Shown here: one piece after another, positions 8,602-17,254 of the stretch
Numbering within the stretch: position 1 is the first letter of the stretch
Layout of the letters: each line of letters begins with the position of its first letter
Origin: Sphingomonas sp. AP4-R1
GTDB taxonomy: Bacteria > Pseudomonadota > Alphaproteobacteria > Sphingomonadales > Sphingomonadaceae
Reading direction: 5' to 3'
Length of the DNA stretch: 64,000 nt
NCBI RefSeq assembly: GCF_013113735.1
Contig: NZ_CP053346.1
Coordinates: 1,254,001 to 1,318,000 of the forward strand
Notes under the pieces: generated by a model
What the model saw: the letters and a program-made list of their open reading frames with translations, nothing else
Told to the model about the DNA's origin: nothing
Database searches by the model: none
Position numbers and translations under genes: made by a program

Positions 8602-10718
8602 TGCCCCCGATCCTCGACATGCTGGTGCGGCGCGTGGGATCGGGCCGCGATCTCGCGCTCGCCACGGGCATCATCGCCATCATCGCGATGCTCATCCTGC
8701 CGATGCCCGGTTGGCTGCTGGATTTCGGTCTGGCCTTGTCGATCACGGTCTCGGTGCTGATCCTGATGACGGCGCTCTTCATCGAAAAGCCGCTCCAGCT
8801 TTCCAGTTTCCCCACGATCCTGCTGATCGTCACGATGCTGCGGCTGGGCCTGAACCTCGCCTCCACGCGCCTGATCCTGGGGCATGGGCATGAGGGGCAT
8901 CAGTCGGCGGGCGGGGTGATCGGCGCGTTCGGCGAATTCCTGATGGGCGGCGAGACGATCATCGGCCTCACGATGTTCCTGATTCTCGTGGTCATCAATT
9001 TCGTCGTGATCACGAAGGGCGCGAGCCGCATCGCGGAGGTGGGCGCGCGCTTCAGCCTGGATTCGATGCCCGGCAAGCAGATGGCGATCGATGCCGATCT
9101 GTCGTCGGGCATGATCTCGGAAGCGGACGCGCGCCTGCGCCGGGATGAGCTGGAGGCGGAGAGCGGCTTCTACGGCGCGATGGATGGTGCCTCCAAATTC
9201 GTGAAGGGCGATGCGATCGCCAGCCTCGTCATCACGGGCATCAACATCCTCGTCGGCCTCACGATCGGCGTGCTGATCCACGGCCTGCCCTTCGGCGATG
9301 CCTTCCGCAGCTATACCGTGCTCACGGCGGGCGAAGGGCTCGTCAGCCAGATCCCGGCGCTGATCGTCTCGATCGCGGCGGGCCTGCTCGTCTCCAAGGG
9401 CAGCGTGAAGGGCAAGACCGGCGCGGCCCTGGTCGATCAGCTCGGCCGCTATCCCAAGGCGTTCGGCATGGTCGCGGCGCTGATGGCCGGCCTCGCGCTC
9501 ATGCCGGGCTTGCCGCTTTTGCCCTTCGCCTGCTTCGCCGGCCTCGCCGGCTGGGCCGCCTGGCACATGATGCGCAAGGAGGAGGGGCGCGTCGCCGAGG
9601 AGTGCGTGCAGGCGATGCTGCAGGAGCGCGAGGCGAACAATGTGGAGGAGCCGATCGCGCGCACGCTCGCGATCGACGCGGTCCGCATCGAGCTGGGCTA
9701 TGCGCTGCTGCCGCTCATCAACGACAGCAATGCCGAGCCCCGTCTGGACGATCAGGTGCGCGCGCTGCGCCGCCAGATGGCGACCGATTACGGCTTCGTG
9801 CTGCCCTCGGTCCGTATCCTCGACAATATGGCGCTGGGACCGAACGACTATATCATCTTCATCAAGGAGACGGAGGCGGCGCGCGGCCAGATCCGCATCG
9901 ACAAATTGCTCGTCATCAATCCCGACGGCGCGGACATCGGCCTGCCGGGCGAACCGACGCACGAGCCCGTCTTCAACCTGCCCGCCATCTGGATCGATCG
10001 CGGCATGCGCGACGAGGCGGGGCTGCGCGGCCTCACCACTGTCAACAGCGGCACCGTCATCACCACGCACCTGACCGAGATCGTGAAGAGCAACCTGCCG
10101 GATCTGCTCTCCTATGCGGAGACGCAGAAACTGCTGATGGACGTCCACAAGGACTCCGAGCGGCTGGTGGCGGATATCGTGCCCGCCAAGATCTCGATTT
10201 CGGGCGTGCAGCGTCTGCTGCAGAACCTCCTGTCGGAAGAGGTCTCGATCCGCGACATTCCCTCGATCCTCGAAGGGATTGCGGAGGCGGTGGCCTTCAC
10301 CAACAATATCGGGCTGATGACGGAGCATGTGCGCGGCCGCCTCGCACGCCAGATTTCCGCGCAGCATATGCGCGACGGCGCGATCCCGATCCTCACGCTC
10401 GGGCCTTTGTGGGACGAGCGTTTCCATGCCGACATCATCGGCGAGGGTGATGATCGCCACCTCGCCATGGCGCCCACCTATCTCCAGGAATTCATCACGG
10501 CGCTGCGCGACAGCCACGATCGGCTGGCCGCGCAGGGCGAGATGCCCTGTTTGCTGACGAGCCCCGCCATCCGCCCCTTCGTCCGCTCGGTGGTGGAGCG
10601 CGTGCGGCCCAGCACGGTCGTCCTCTCGCAGAACGAGATCCACGCGCGTGCCCGCATCCGCACGCTGGGCACCCTGGGCGGCGTGCTGGCCCCGGAAATG
10701 GACGCGATCGCCGCGTAA
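8601..10718 (+). CDS. flhA: Flagellar export gate protein FlhA
   Basis: About 705 aa, normal for FlhA, the large inner-membrane component of the type III export gate. The N-terminal half has about eight transmembrane helices with the family signatures ILPMPGWLLDFGLALSITVS, TMLRLGLNLASTRLIL and the FHIPEP-like cytoplasmic loop with SRIAEVGARFSLDSMPGKQMAIDADLSSG. The soluble C-terminal domain (about 330-705) contains IELGYALLPLI and VQRLLQNLLSEEVSIRDIPSILE, which bind chaperone-substrate complexes. ATG overlaps the stop of the preceding Fis-type gene. The partner gene flhB is not in the window. Confidence 0.97.
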   Translation: MPPILDMLVRRVGSGRDLALATGIIAIIAMLILPMPGWLLDFGLALSITVSVLILMTALFIEKPLQLSSFPTILLIVTMLRLGLNLASTRLILGHGHEGHQSAGGVIGAFGEFLMGGETIIGLTMFLILVVINFVVITKGASRIAEVGARFSLDSMPGKQMAIDADLSSGMISEADARLRRDELEAESGFYGAMDGASKFVKGDAIASLVITGINILVGLTIGVLIHGLPFGDAFRSYTVLTAGEGLVSQIPALIVSIAAGLLVSKGSVKGKTGAALVDQLGRYPKAFGMVAALMAGLALMPGLPLLPFACFAGLAGWAAWHMMRKEEGRVAEECVQAMLQEREANNVEEPIARTLAIDAVRIELGYALLPLINDSNAEPRLDDQVRALRRQMATDYGFVLPSVRILDNMALGPNDYIIFIKETEAARGQIRIDKLLVINPDGADIGLPGEPTHEPVFNLPAIWIDRGMRDEAGLRGLTTVNSGTVITTHLTEIVKSNLPDLLSYAETQKLLMDVHKDSERLVADIVPAKISISGVQRLLQNLLSEEVSIRDIPSILEGIAEAVAFTNNIGLMTEHVRGRLARQISAQHMRDGAIPILTLGPLWDERFHADIIGEGDDRHLAMAPTYLQEFITALRDSHDRLAAQGEMPCLLTSPAIRPFVRSVVERVRPSTVVLSQNEIHARARIRTLGTLGGVLAPEMDAIAA

Positions 10719-10758
10719 GGGCGATCGACAGGGTGCGATCCGCCTCGACCAGTACATT

Positions 10759-10836
10759 CGTCATTGCGAGCGCAGCGAAGCAATCCAGTCCCGAACGCGA
10801 CGGGCCGGATTGCTTCGCTGCGCTCGCAACGACGAT
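10759..10836. repeat. Inverted repeat, family 2 (attgcgagcg type)
   Basis: Arms of about 27 bases, TCATTGCGAGCGCAGCGAAG... and its reverse complement, flank a short unique centre between flhA and fliK. The same family recurs at 58669-58758. It could form a large hairpin in mRNA and may act as a terminator or RNA-stability element. Confidence 0.85.
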
Positions 10837-10888
10837 GCCGGAAGATCGCGGCGGGCAGGGGGCATCAAAACACGCCGCGCGGATTTTC

Positions 10889-10903
10889 ATCCTATAATGG
10901 AAT
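10889..10903 (+). promoter_or_regulatory. Motility palindrome / putative promoter of fliK-flgD
   Basis: ATCCTATAATGGAAT. The TATAAT core ends 34 bases before the fliK TTG start. It contains an ATG (10897) in frame with fliK, but as a promoter core that ATG is unlikely to be translated. It matches the copies at 6090, 16610, 20177 and 27836. Confidence 0.65.
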
Positions 10904-10932
10904 GTAAGTTCTCAGCAGAAGGGGTCGGGCTT

Positions 10933-12327
10933 TTGCCGCTTGCCACGATCAGCGCACCGTCTTCCTCGCGCGCCGCCGCCGCGCTCGCGGCCGGGGGCCA
11001 TGCTCCCGCGGGCACTGCCCAGCCCGGAGCCTCCGCCCCGGCACAGGGCTTTGCCGATCTGGTCGATGTCGTCGTGGCCGAGCCGGTGGTGACGGCCGGC
11101 GGGCCGGCCGGCGGGGCGGTCGTGCCCGATCTGGCGACCGCACCGATTCCCGCACCCGCCAGCAATGAGCCGCGCGCCAGCCTGCCCGTCCCTTTGCCTG
11201 TCACCCCGCAGGCCCTGCCCTCCGGCGCCGTGCTGGCCGATGCCATGACATCGGAGGCGGCGATCGCGCCGCCCGAACTGCCGCCACAGCCGGCCGCCGC
11301 GTCCAAGCCGACCCCGGAGACGCCCGCGCCCGCAGAACCCGTCCGACCCATCGAGGTCCGCACGGTCGCGGATGCGCAGAGTCCGGCCATCCCGGTCTTG
11401 GTGGTCGACGCCGCGGCGACGCCGCTCACTCCCAAGCTCAAGGCCTCCGCCGATCCCATCGCCAAGGACGGCGACGAAGCGGGCGGCAAGGATACGGGCT
11501 CGGCGCTCGCGCTCGCCACGCCGCTTGCGGATCCGGCCCCGCTCGTGCCACCCGCTGCTGCCGCCACGCCCCAGCCGCAGGTCGCGCCCGTAGCGGTGCA
11601 GGTCGCGGCGGCCATCCCGTCGCAGCCGGCCGAGGAATTCGCAGCCTCCGCGCCGCAGGTCGATCCGTCCCAGCCGCTCGCCGGCGATACCGCGCCGGCC
11701 GCGTCCCACGCGGGGCTCCGCACCACCGCGCTGGCGGAGATTCCGACCCCGGTTTCCGCCGACGCCGACGGCCTCACCGCGCCATTGTTCAGCCAGGCGC
11801 TCGGCCAGCAGGTGCAGCCCGGCCCGATTCTCGCGGGCATGGCCTACGCGCCCGGCAAGGCCGCTCCCGCCTCCGCCATGGTCCGCGCGCGCGCCGGCCA
11901 GATGGGGCGCGACATGGGCGCGGTCATCTCGCGTCACGTGGTCGAGGGGCGCGATCAGGTGACGGTGCGCCTCACGCCGCCCGAAATGGGCCGCGTCGAT
12001 GTCCGCCTGTCGTTCGATCATGCGAAGGGCCTGCGCGCGATCGTCGCCACCGAAAGCCCGGCGGCGATGGACCTGCTCCGCCGCGACATGGGCGATCTGA
12101 ACCGCGCGCTGGCCGATGCCGGCATCCGCACCGATGCGGATTCGTTCCGCTTTGACAGCCGTTCGTCGGGCGGCGGTTTCGCCCAGCCCGATCATTCGCG
12201 CCAGAACCCGCAGGGCCAGTCCTCCGCGCCGTTCCGCACCGCGCGCGGAGACCTTTCCGCCGATCCCTCCGCCGAGCGCGCCTGGCGCCCGCTCCGCGCG
12301 AGCGGCGGCATCGACATGATCGCTTGA
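10933..12327 (+). CDS. fliK: Flagellar hook-length control protein FliK
   Basis: About 464 aa. The N-terminal two thirds are low-complexity Ala/Pro-rich sequence, as expected for the secreted molecular ruler. The conserved C-terminal Flg_hook domain (about residues 345-420) contains QVTVRLTPPEMGRVDVRLSF and the following MDLLRRDMGDLNRALADAGI. I chose TTG at 10933 because AAGGGG lies 8 bases upstream; the ATG at 10897 falls inside the promoter-like palindrome. The tail after the domain is Gln/Ser/Gly rich. flgD follows after 10 bases, as in many flagellar clusters. Confidence 0.92.
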   Translation: MPLATISAPSSSRAAAALAAGGHAPAGTAQPGASAPAQGFADLVDVVVAEPVVTAGGPAGGAVVPDLATAPIPAPASNEPRASLPVPLPVTPQALPSGAVLADAMTSEAAIAPPELPPQPAAASKPTPETPAPAEPVRPIEVRTVADAQSPAIPVLVVDAAATPLTPKLKASADPIAKDGDEAGGKDTGSALALATPLADPAPLVPPAAAATPQPQVAPVAVQVAAAIPSQPAEEFAASAPQVDPSQPLAGDTAPAASHAGLRTTALAEIPTPVSADADGLTAPLFSQALGQQVQPGPILAGMAYAPGKAAPASAMVRARAGQMGRDMGAVISRHVVEGRDQVTVRLTPPEMGRVDVRLSFDHAKGLRAIVATESPAAMDLLRRDMGDLNRALADAGIRTDADSFRFDSRSSGGGFAQPDHSRQNPQGQSSAPFRTARGDLSADPSAERAWRPLRASGGIDMIA

Positions 12328-12337
12328 GGAGCCTTCC

Positions 12338-13015
12338 ATGACCGACGTCAGCAGCACCAGCGGCACGCAGAATAACGCCGCCACCCAGTCGACTACGAAC
12401 CAGAGCCTGATCAATCCGGATTTCAACATGTTCCTGTCGCTGCTCACCACGCAGCTGCAGAATCAGGATCCGCTCGATCCGATGGATACGGCGCAATATA
12501 CGCAGCAGCTCGTCCAGTTCTCGCAGGTCGAGCAGTCGATCCAGCAGTCGGGCACGCTGAAGGACATCCTCGCCAAGCTCTCGACGCAGGATATGACGCA
12601 GGCGGCCTCGTTCATCGGCCGCGAGGTGCGCTTCGACACGCCCGTCGCGGGGCTCGGGGAGGGGCCGGCCACCTGGTCCTACACGCTGGAATCCAAGCCC
12701 GCCTCGCTCACCGCCACGGTGAAGGATGCGTCCGGCAAGATCGTGCACACCGAAACGCTGACGCCCACCGAAGCCGCGCGCTTCAGCTGGGACGGCAAGC
12801 TTGCGGACGGGAGCAAGGCGGCCGAGGGCGTCTATACGCTGTCGCTCGATGCGAAGGACGCGTCGGGCACGGCCGTCGCCTCGGTGATCAACTCGATCGG
12901 CACGGTGAAGGATGTGGTGTCGACCGACGGCACGAACGTGATGCTCGGCGTCAACGGCGCCCGCTTCCCGCTGGCCAGCCTGGTGGCGATCTCGTCCGTC
13001 GACAGCGCGGAATGA
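12338..13015 (+). CDS. flgD: Hook assembly scaffold protein FlgD
   Basis: 225 aa. FlgD is the hook cap that allows FlgE polymerisation on the rod. The N-terminal motif is clear: FNMFLSLLTTQLQNQDPLDPMDTAQYTQQLVQFSQVEQSI (residues about 29-70). It is followed by a FlgD Ig-like/Tudor region with FSWDGKLADGSKAAEGVYTLSL and a C-terminal strand NGARFPLASLVAI. GAGGAG precedes the ATG. It is last in the plus-strand block that begins at fliG. A perfect 14-bp hairpin follows 66 bases downstream. Confidence 0.96.
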   Translation: MTDVSSTSGTQNNAATQSTTNQSLINPDFNMFLSLLTTQLQNQDPLDPMDTAQYTQQLVQFSQVEQSIQQSGTLKDILAKLSTQDMTQAASFIGREVRFDTPVAGLGEGPATWSYTLESKPASLTATVKDASGKIVHTETLTPTEAARFSWDGKLADGSKAAEGVYTLSLDAKDASGTAVASVINSIGTVKDVVSTDGTNVMLGVNGARFPLASLVAISSVDSAE

Positions 13016-13080
13016 TCGGCGGCCCGTATCGCTGATCGGCGAAGGCCGGGGCGGGGAAGGCCCCGGCCTCCGCCGTGCCT

Positions 13081-13112
13081 TAGCCCTCTCCCGCTTTCGC
13101 GGGAGAGGGCTA
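13081..13112. terminator. Perfect 14-bp hairpin downstream of flgD
   Basis: TAGCCCTCTCCCGC, loop TTTC, then its exact reverse complement. No T-run follows on the plus strand, so it may be a factor-assisted terminator or simply an intergenic palindrome. A second GC-rich hairpin (GGCCGGGGC / GCCCCGGCC) lies just before it at about 13042-13070. Confidence 0.5.
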
Positions 13113-13116
13113 AGAA

Positions 13117-13145
13117 AACGTCCGCTATGGGTGGAAAGCGGTCAT
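13117..13145. repeat. Intergenic repeat, copy 1 (cgtccgct..gaaagc type)
   Basis: ACGTCCGCTATGGGTGGAAA followed by GCGG. It shares its core with a second copy at 13505-13537 (ACGTCCGCTTATGGGGCGAAAGC). The arms TCCGCT and AAGCGG make it partly palindromic. No coding role is visible. Confidence 0.6.
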
Positions 13146-13216
13146 GAGGCCATCGAAGAAGCGCGGTGAGTAGCAGAGGCCGGAGTTGCTGAAGCTCTAC
13201 TAGTGCCATTTCCTGA

Positions 13217-13423
13217 TCAGCCGCGAATCAGGCCGAGCAAAAGTAAGATGGCCCCGATCACTGCGGCGGCGGTCCATCCGCGAATATAAAGGCGAAACGC
13301 CTTCGGATGCTCTTCCCGGCTCTTCGGCTCAAACGGCCAATTCGCGGGTATGGCGTCTGTCGCTATTCCTGTGATGAGGGAGAAAGCAGCAGCGGCAAGA
13401 ACCAGACCTCCTAGCAACATCAT
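13217..13423 (-). CDS. Small two-helix membrane protein of unknown function
   Basis: 68 aa with hydrophobic segments at about residues 3-20 and 50-66 and a polar, charged middle (PFEPKSREEHPKAFRLYIRGW). I do not recognise the family. GGGAAAG sits 5 bases before the ATG pair, a good Shine-Dalgarno that supports real translation. It is isolated among intergenic repeats between flgD and flgH and shows no link to the flagellum. Confidence 0.6.
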   Translation of the reverse strand: MMLLGGLVLAAAAFSLITGIATDAIPANWPFEPKSREEHPKAFRLYIRGWTAAAVIGAILLLLGLIRG

Positions 13424-13867
13424 CGCAACTTTCCCGTCCCGACCTCATCTGGCCTTACAACGAGACGCGAGGGGCAGCCATCAAGATCGGATTGGCGCAA
13501 CCAGAACGTCCGCTTATGGGGCGAAAGCCGCTGTTGGTTATCCCGTCATCCCGGACTTGATCCGGGATCCCGCTCTTCTTCTATCCGGCGCTCAAGGAAG
13601 CGGGACCCCGGACCAAGTCCGGGGTGACGAGGTTTGGAGCGAAAGCCGACGTTGGTGGGCTACCCCCGTCCGCTGCTCTTGTAGAACCGTCTTCCCTCTG
13701 CACCATACCTCGCCGATCAGGCCGTGCCTCGCGCGCTGGCGCGTAGAGGTGCGACTTTCGTGTGACTTTCGGGCGGACCCGGCCCTGCCGCCCACGCCCG
13801 CCCCATGAAAAAGCCGGCCACCTCTCCCGAGGCGACCGGCCCTTTCCTCACCCCATGCCCCAACCGA
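13424..13867. other. Gene-free, repeat-filled stretch between the two flagellar blocks
   Basis: It holds the second copy of the cgtccgct repeat (13505-13537) and the large inverted repeat at 13543-13631. The rest has no frame with convincing codon use. Together with 13016-13216 it makes the least gene-dense part of the flagellar half. Confidence 0.6.
13543..13631. repeat. Inverted repeat, family 3 (cgtcatcccggacttgatcc type)
   Basis: The left arm CGTCATCCCGGACTTGATCC and the right arm ...GGACCAAGTCCGGGGTGACG are imperfect inverted copies about 30 bases long. A second member lies at 33735-33824. Both are intergenic. Confidence 0.8.
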
Positions 13868-14641
13868 TCAGAACGGCATCACCGCCTCGTAGACCTGCTG
13901 GCCCCAGCGCGGCTGCTGCATGTCGGTGATCTGGCCGCGGCCGCCATAGCTGATGCGCGCGTCGGCGATCTGGCTGTTGCGGATGCTGTTGTCGCGGGCG
14001 ATGTCCTGCGGGCGGACGATGCCGGAGATCAGCATCTCGCGCAGTTCGTAATTCACGCGCACCTCCTGCCGCCCCCGGATCACGAGATTGCCGTTGGGCA
14101 GCACGTCGACGACGATCGCGGCGACGGTGGTGTTGATCTGTTCGCTGCGCGACGTGTTGCCCGCGCCCGTCGAATTGGAGTTGGAATTGGCGTCCACCAG
14201 CTTGGCCGGATCGGGCGTGCCGGGCAGGATCTTGGGGATCTTGCTCTCCAGGCCGAACAGGCCGGGTATGCCCATCTTCTCCGCCCCGCTGCGCGAACGG
14301 GTCGAGCTGTTGTCGAGCACGGCATTGTCGGCGATGTTGATCCGCACGGTCAGGATATCGCCCACGCTGGCGGCGCGCTGATCGTGGAGGAAGGCGCCGG
14401 CGCCGATCCGGAACAGCGAGGTGCCGCCGGGCGTGACGGGCGGGGCCGCACCCATCGCATAGCGCCCGGCCGAGGATTTCTCGCCCAGCGACGGCTGCAC
14501 CATCGGCGAGGTTGCGGGCTCGCTCGCCGTCATCTTCGGCGCCTTGCCCACGGCGGACAGGCGCCCCACCGCGCCGCAGCCGCCGAGCGTGGCGGACAGA
14601 GCGGTGATCGCGAGCAAGGCAGGCAGGGTCCTGGCGGTCAT
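13868..14641 (-). CDS. flgH: Flagellar L-ring lipoprotein FlgH
   Basis: 257 aa. FlgH forms the outer-membrane L ring around the distal rod. It starts with a signal peptide ending in the lipobox LGGC (Cys about residue 22), then a linker, then the FlgH core with GAFLHDQRAASVGDILTVRINIADNA, GDILTV-type motif, and DVLPNGNLVIRGRQEVRVNYE. The C-terminus NSIRNSQIADARISYGGRG is the family signature. GGAG is 7 bases before the ATG. Last gene of the minus operon flgF-flgG-flgA-flgH; the P-ring gene flgI is not in the window. Confidence 0.97.
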   Translation of the reverse strand: MTARTLPALLAITALSATLGGCGAVGRLSAVGKAPKMTASEPATSPMVQPSLGEKSSAGRYAMGAAPPVTPGGTSLFRIGAGAFLHDQRAASVGDILTVRINIADNAVLDNSSTRSRSGAEKMGIPGLFGLESKIPKILPGTPDPAKLVDANSNSNSTGAGNTSRSEQINTTVAAIVVDVLPNGNLVIRGRQEVRVNYELREMLISGIVRPQDIARDNSIRNSQIADARISYGGRGQITDMQQPRWGQQVYEAVMPF

Positions 14642-14650
14642 GCGAAGCTC

Positions 14651-14965
14651 CTATTCGGTCAGGATTTTGACGCGGGCCGGGCCCTCGACCACGGCCTGCA
14701 GCGTGCGGCGGGTGGCGTCGTTGGTGACGCGCACCCGATCGCCCATGGCTCCGTCCGACAGCGCCTTGCCGTGCGCGGTGATCAGCAGCGCGCCGGAGCG
14801 CACCGCGATCACGATCGCGTCGCCGCGCTTCACCAGCGGCGTCGGCCGCTCGGTGGCGCGGGTGGCCGCCGAGATGACGGGCGGCGGTGCGGTCGGCGCG
14901 GGGACGATGCCTCCCGCCGGGGCCGCCTGCAGCAGGCCGGTGAGGAGGATCGAGAGGCGGTTCAT
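14651..14965 (-). CDS. flgA: Flagellar P-ring assembly chaperone FlgA (short form)
   Basis: About 104 aa, much shorter than the usual 200-plus aa FlgA. It has an N-terminal signal peptide (MNRLSILLTGLLQAAPAGG), then the SAF-like C-terminal domain: PLVKRGDAIVIAVRSGALLITAHGKALSDGAMGDRVRVTN. FlgA escorts FlgI during P-ring assembly in the periplasm. The start overlaps the flgG stop (ATGA). The missing N-terminal domain is seen in some alphaproteobacterial FlgA proteins, so truncation by mutation is not required. Confidence 0.87.
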   Translation of the reverse strand: MNRLSILLTGLLQAAPAGGIVPAPTAPPPVISAATRATERPTPLVKRGDAIVIAVRSGALLITAHGKALSDGAMGDRVRVTNDATRRTLQAVVEGPARVKILTE

Positions 14966-15747
14966 TTCAGCTGCGTGCTGGTGGCCAGCATCTCGTCCGA
15001 CGCCTTCACGACGCGGCTGTTCATCTCATAGGCGCGCTGGGCGCTGATGAGCGAGGTGATCTCGGACACCGGATTGACGTTCGAGGCCTCGAGGAAATTC
15101 TGGTTGAGCGATCCGAAGCCGGGCTGGCCGGGCGCCGCCACGGTGGGCGTGCCGGAGGCGGGCGTTTCCATCAGCAGGTTCGATCCGATCGCCTCCAGCC
15201 CCGCTTCGTTGACGAAGGTGGCCAGCTCGATCTGGCCGACATCCTGCAGATCGGTCTGGTCGGCCATCTTCACCTGCACCTGGCCGGTCTTGGATACGAT
15301 CACATCCACGGCGCCCTGCGGGATCGTGATGTTCGGCTGCACCAGATAGCCGTCGTTGGTCACCAGCTCTCCCTGGTCGGAGAGCTGGAAGGATCCGGCG
15401 CGCGTATAAGCGGTGTCGCCGTTCGGCAGCGTGATCTGGAAATAGCCCTCGCCGTTGATCGCCATGTCATAGCGATTGCCGGTGTTGGTGAGCGCGCCCT
15501 GTTCGGCGATGCGATAGATGCCGGCGGTCTTCACGCCGGCACCCAGCTGGATGCCCGAGGGCACGCGCGTGCCGTCCAGGCTGGTGGAGGCGCCGGGGCG
15601 CGACACCTGCTGGTAGAGCAGGTCCTGGAATTCCGCACGCTGCCGCTTGAAGGCGGTCGTGTTCATGTTGGCGATGTTGTTCGAGATGACGTCGACATTG
15701 GTCTGCTGGGCCAGCATGCCCGTGGCCGCGATGGAGAGAGAGCGCAT
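14962..15747 (-). CDS. flgG: Distal rod protein FlgG
   Basis: About 261 aa, the standard length. N-terminal axial motif LSIAATGMLAQQTNVDVISNNIANMNTTAFKR. The FlgG-specific stretch YQQVSRPGASTSLDGTRVPS lies near residues 45-65. The C-terminal axial helix has NVNPVSEITSLISAQRAYEMNSRVVKASDEML. FlgG polymerises as the distal rod. It sits between flgF and flgA; 53 bases separate it from the flgF stop. Confidence 0.97.
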   Translation of the reverse strand: MRSLSIAATGMLAQQTNVDVISNNIANMNTTAFKRQRAEFQDLLYQQVSRPGASTSLDGTRVPSGIQLGAGVKTAGIYRIAEQGALTNTGNRYDMAINGEGYFQITLPNGDTAYTRAGSFQLSDQGELVTNDGYLVQPNITIPQGAVDVIVSKTGQVQVKMADQTDLQDVGQIELATFVNEAGLEAIGSNLLMETPASGTPTVAAPGQPGFGSLNQNFLEASNVNPVSEITSLISAQRAYEMNSRVVKASDEMLATSTQLK

Positions 15748-15800
15748 GATCGTGCCTTTCACCGAGAAGAAGAGGAGGGCTTGGAAGGTCGCGCCGCCGA

Positions 15801-16550
15801 TCAGTTGTTGATCTTGCTGAGGCGGCTGATGGCGGAGGAGCGCATCGCATTGATGCTGGAGGACATTTCCATGCTGCTCTGGTAGGAGCGCAGGATCTCC
15901 ACCATCGATGTCGTCTCCACGATCGGCTCGACGTTGGAGGCTTCGACGCCCCCCGTCTTCAGCCGCGTCGCGGTGGCCGGGAGCAGGGTGCCGCCAGCGC
16001 CCGTCATCACGCCGTCGCCGCGCGCCGAGACGCGCAGCTCGTCGAACTGGAACACGCCGATGCGGCCGATCGGGCCGGTGCGGGTGGAGACGGTGCCGTC
16101 CGATGCGATGGCGAGGCTCGCCAACTCCTCGCGCGGCACGTTGATCTTGCGACCGTCCTCGCCCAGCAGCAATTGCCCGCCGGAGACGGCGAGATCGCCC
16201 GTATCCAGCACCTTCACGAACCCTGCGCGCGTATAGCCGGTCGTGCCGTCCGCGCCCTGGATCGAGAGATAGCCGGGCCCGTCGATCATGATGTCGAGCG
16301 GATTGCCGGTCGGCTGGAAGCTGCCGGGGCGGCTGTCGTGCACGGCGCCATAATCCAGCACGAAGCTGGTGCGCTTCGCATCGTCGATCGGGGCCGCATT
16401 CGTCTTCTCCACATATTCGTGGAACAGCGCCTGCTCGCGCTTGAAGCCCACCGTGTTGGTGTTCGCCATATTGTTGGCGGCCACGTCGAGCTGGCGCCGC
16501 AGCGCCTGCTCGTGGCTGAGCAGCACAAAGGATGACACATCCATTCCCAT
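15801..16550 (-). CDS. flgF: Proximal rod protein FlgF
   Basis: About 249 aa. N-terminal rod motif RRQLDVAANNMANTNTVGFKR (ANNMANTNT) and C-terminal helix VEPIVETTSMVEILRSYQSSMEMSSSI place it in the FlgF group of rod proteins. GGGAGG lies 5 bases before the ATG at 16550; a second in-frame ATG is at 16544. First gene of the minus operon flgF-flgG-flgA-flgH. The palindrome at 16610-16624 lies 59 bases upstream. Confidence 0.93.
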   Translation of the reverse strand: MGMDVSSFVLLSHEQALRRQLDVAANNMANTNTVGFKREQALFHEYVEKTNAAPIDDAKRTSFVLDYGAVHDSRPGSFQPTGNPLDIMIDGPGYLSIQGADGTTGYTRAGFVKVLDTGDLAVSGGQLLLGEDGRKINVPREELASLAIASDGTVSTRTGPIGRIGVFQFDELRVSARGDGVMTGAGGTLLPATATRLKTGGVEASNVEPIVETTSMVEILRSYQSSMEMSSSINAMRSSAISRLSKINN

Positions 16551-16609
16551 CCGCGCCTCCCGGGCTCCTGCAGCAATTAAGTGGGCGTCGTGCCGCACGC
16601 GGCCGTTCC

Positions 16610-16624
16610 ATCCTATAATAGGAT
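16610..16624. promoter_or_regulatory. Motility palindrome between divergent flgF and fliL operons
   Basis: ATCCTATAATAGGAT, the most symmetrical copy: every base pairs about the centre except the middle one. It lies 59 bases from the flgF start (minus) and 123 bases from the fliL start (plus), so it could drive or control both operons. Confidence 0.65.
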
Positions 16625-16747
16625 AGAATTCAGGGTGGCGGCTGCGGGCACCGGCTTTTCGAGCGGCCTCGTCATCCGGCGATTTCATCCCGCGATCGAA
16701 CGGCCCGGTGGCCGGCGATCGCGCCACATCAGCAAGGGGGCAGACAG

Positions 16748-17254
16748 GTGCCGGAGATTGCGCTCGACGGTTCGATGGACGAGGATCCGATGGCGATGCC
16801 GGCGCCTGAAAGGGCGGGGCGTGCGCCGCCCAGGGCCGTGCTGATCGCGATCGTGGCGGTGCTGCTGCTGGCGGTGGCGGGGGGGGCCTTCTTCTGGCTG
16901 CGCGGCGGCGCGGCAGGCGAGGACGCCCCGGCCGCGACCGTCACGGATTCGACCGCTTATGTCGATGCGCCCGCGATGGTGGTGAACATGCGCAGCGCCG
17001 ATGGCCGCACGCATTTCCTGAAGCTGCGCTTCGTGATCGTGGCGACCAGCGCCTCGCAGACGGATCGCATCACGCAGCGCATGCCCGCGATCGTCGATGG
17101 GCTGCAATCCTTCCTGCGCGAGCTTCGTCCCGAGGATCTCAGCGGCTCCGCCGCCGTCTTCCGCGTGAAGGAGGAGATGATGATCCGCACCCGCGCCGTG
17201 CTGGGCGCGGGCAGCGTCAGCGACATCCTCATCCAGGATCTGGTGGAACAATGA
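16748..17254 (+). CDS. fliL: Flagellar basal body-associated protein FliL
   Basis: 168 aa. A short cytoplasmic N-terminus, one transmembrane helix (about residues 30-50) and a periplasmic FliL domain: YVDAPAMVVNMRS, FLKLRFVIVATSASQTDRITQRMPAIVDGLQSFLRELRPEDL. FliL surrounds or stabilises the stator around the motor. GTG start with AAGGGGG 7 bases upstream. First gene of fliL-fliM-18264-motE; its stop overlaps the fliM ATG. Confidence 0.95.
   Translation: MPEIALDGSMDEDPMAMPAPERAGRAPPRAVLIAIVAVLLLAVAGGAFFWLRGGAAGEDAPAATVTDSTAYVDAPAMVVNMRSADGRTHFLKLRFVIVATSASQTDRITQRMPAIVDGLQSFLRELRPEDLSGSAAVFRVKEEMMIRTRAVLGAGSVSDILIQDLVEQ

Noticed and set aside
8187..10757. Very long open frame on the minus strand opposite flhA
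   Set aside because: It is antisense to flhA, has Arg/His-rich composition and no family motif. GC-rich genes often leave such frames open.
10897..10932. ATG start for fliK at 10897
   Set aside because: It lies inside the promoter-like palindrome with no Shine-Dalgarno. TTG 10933 has AAGGGG at 8 bases.
12832..13209. 125-aa minus-strand frame near flgD
   Set aside because: It overlaps flgD and the hairpin repeat and is translated repeat sequence without a start signal.
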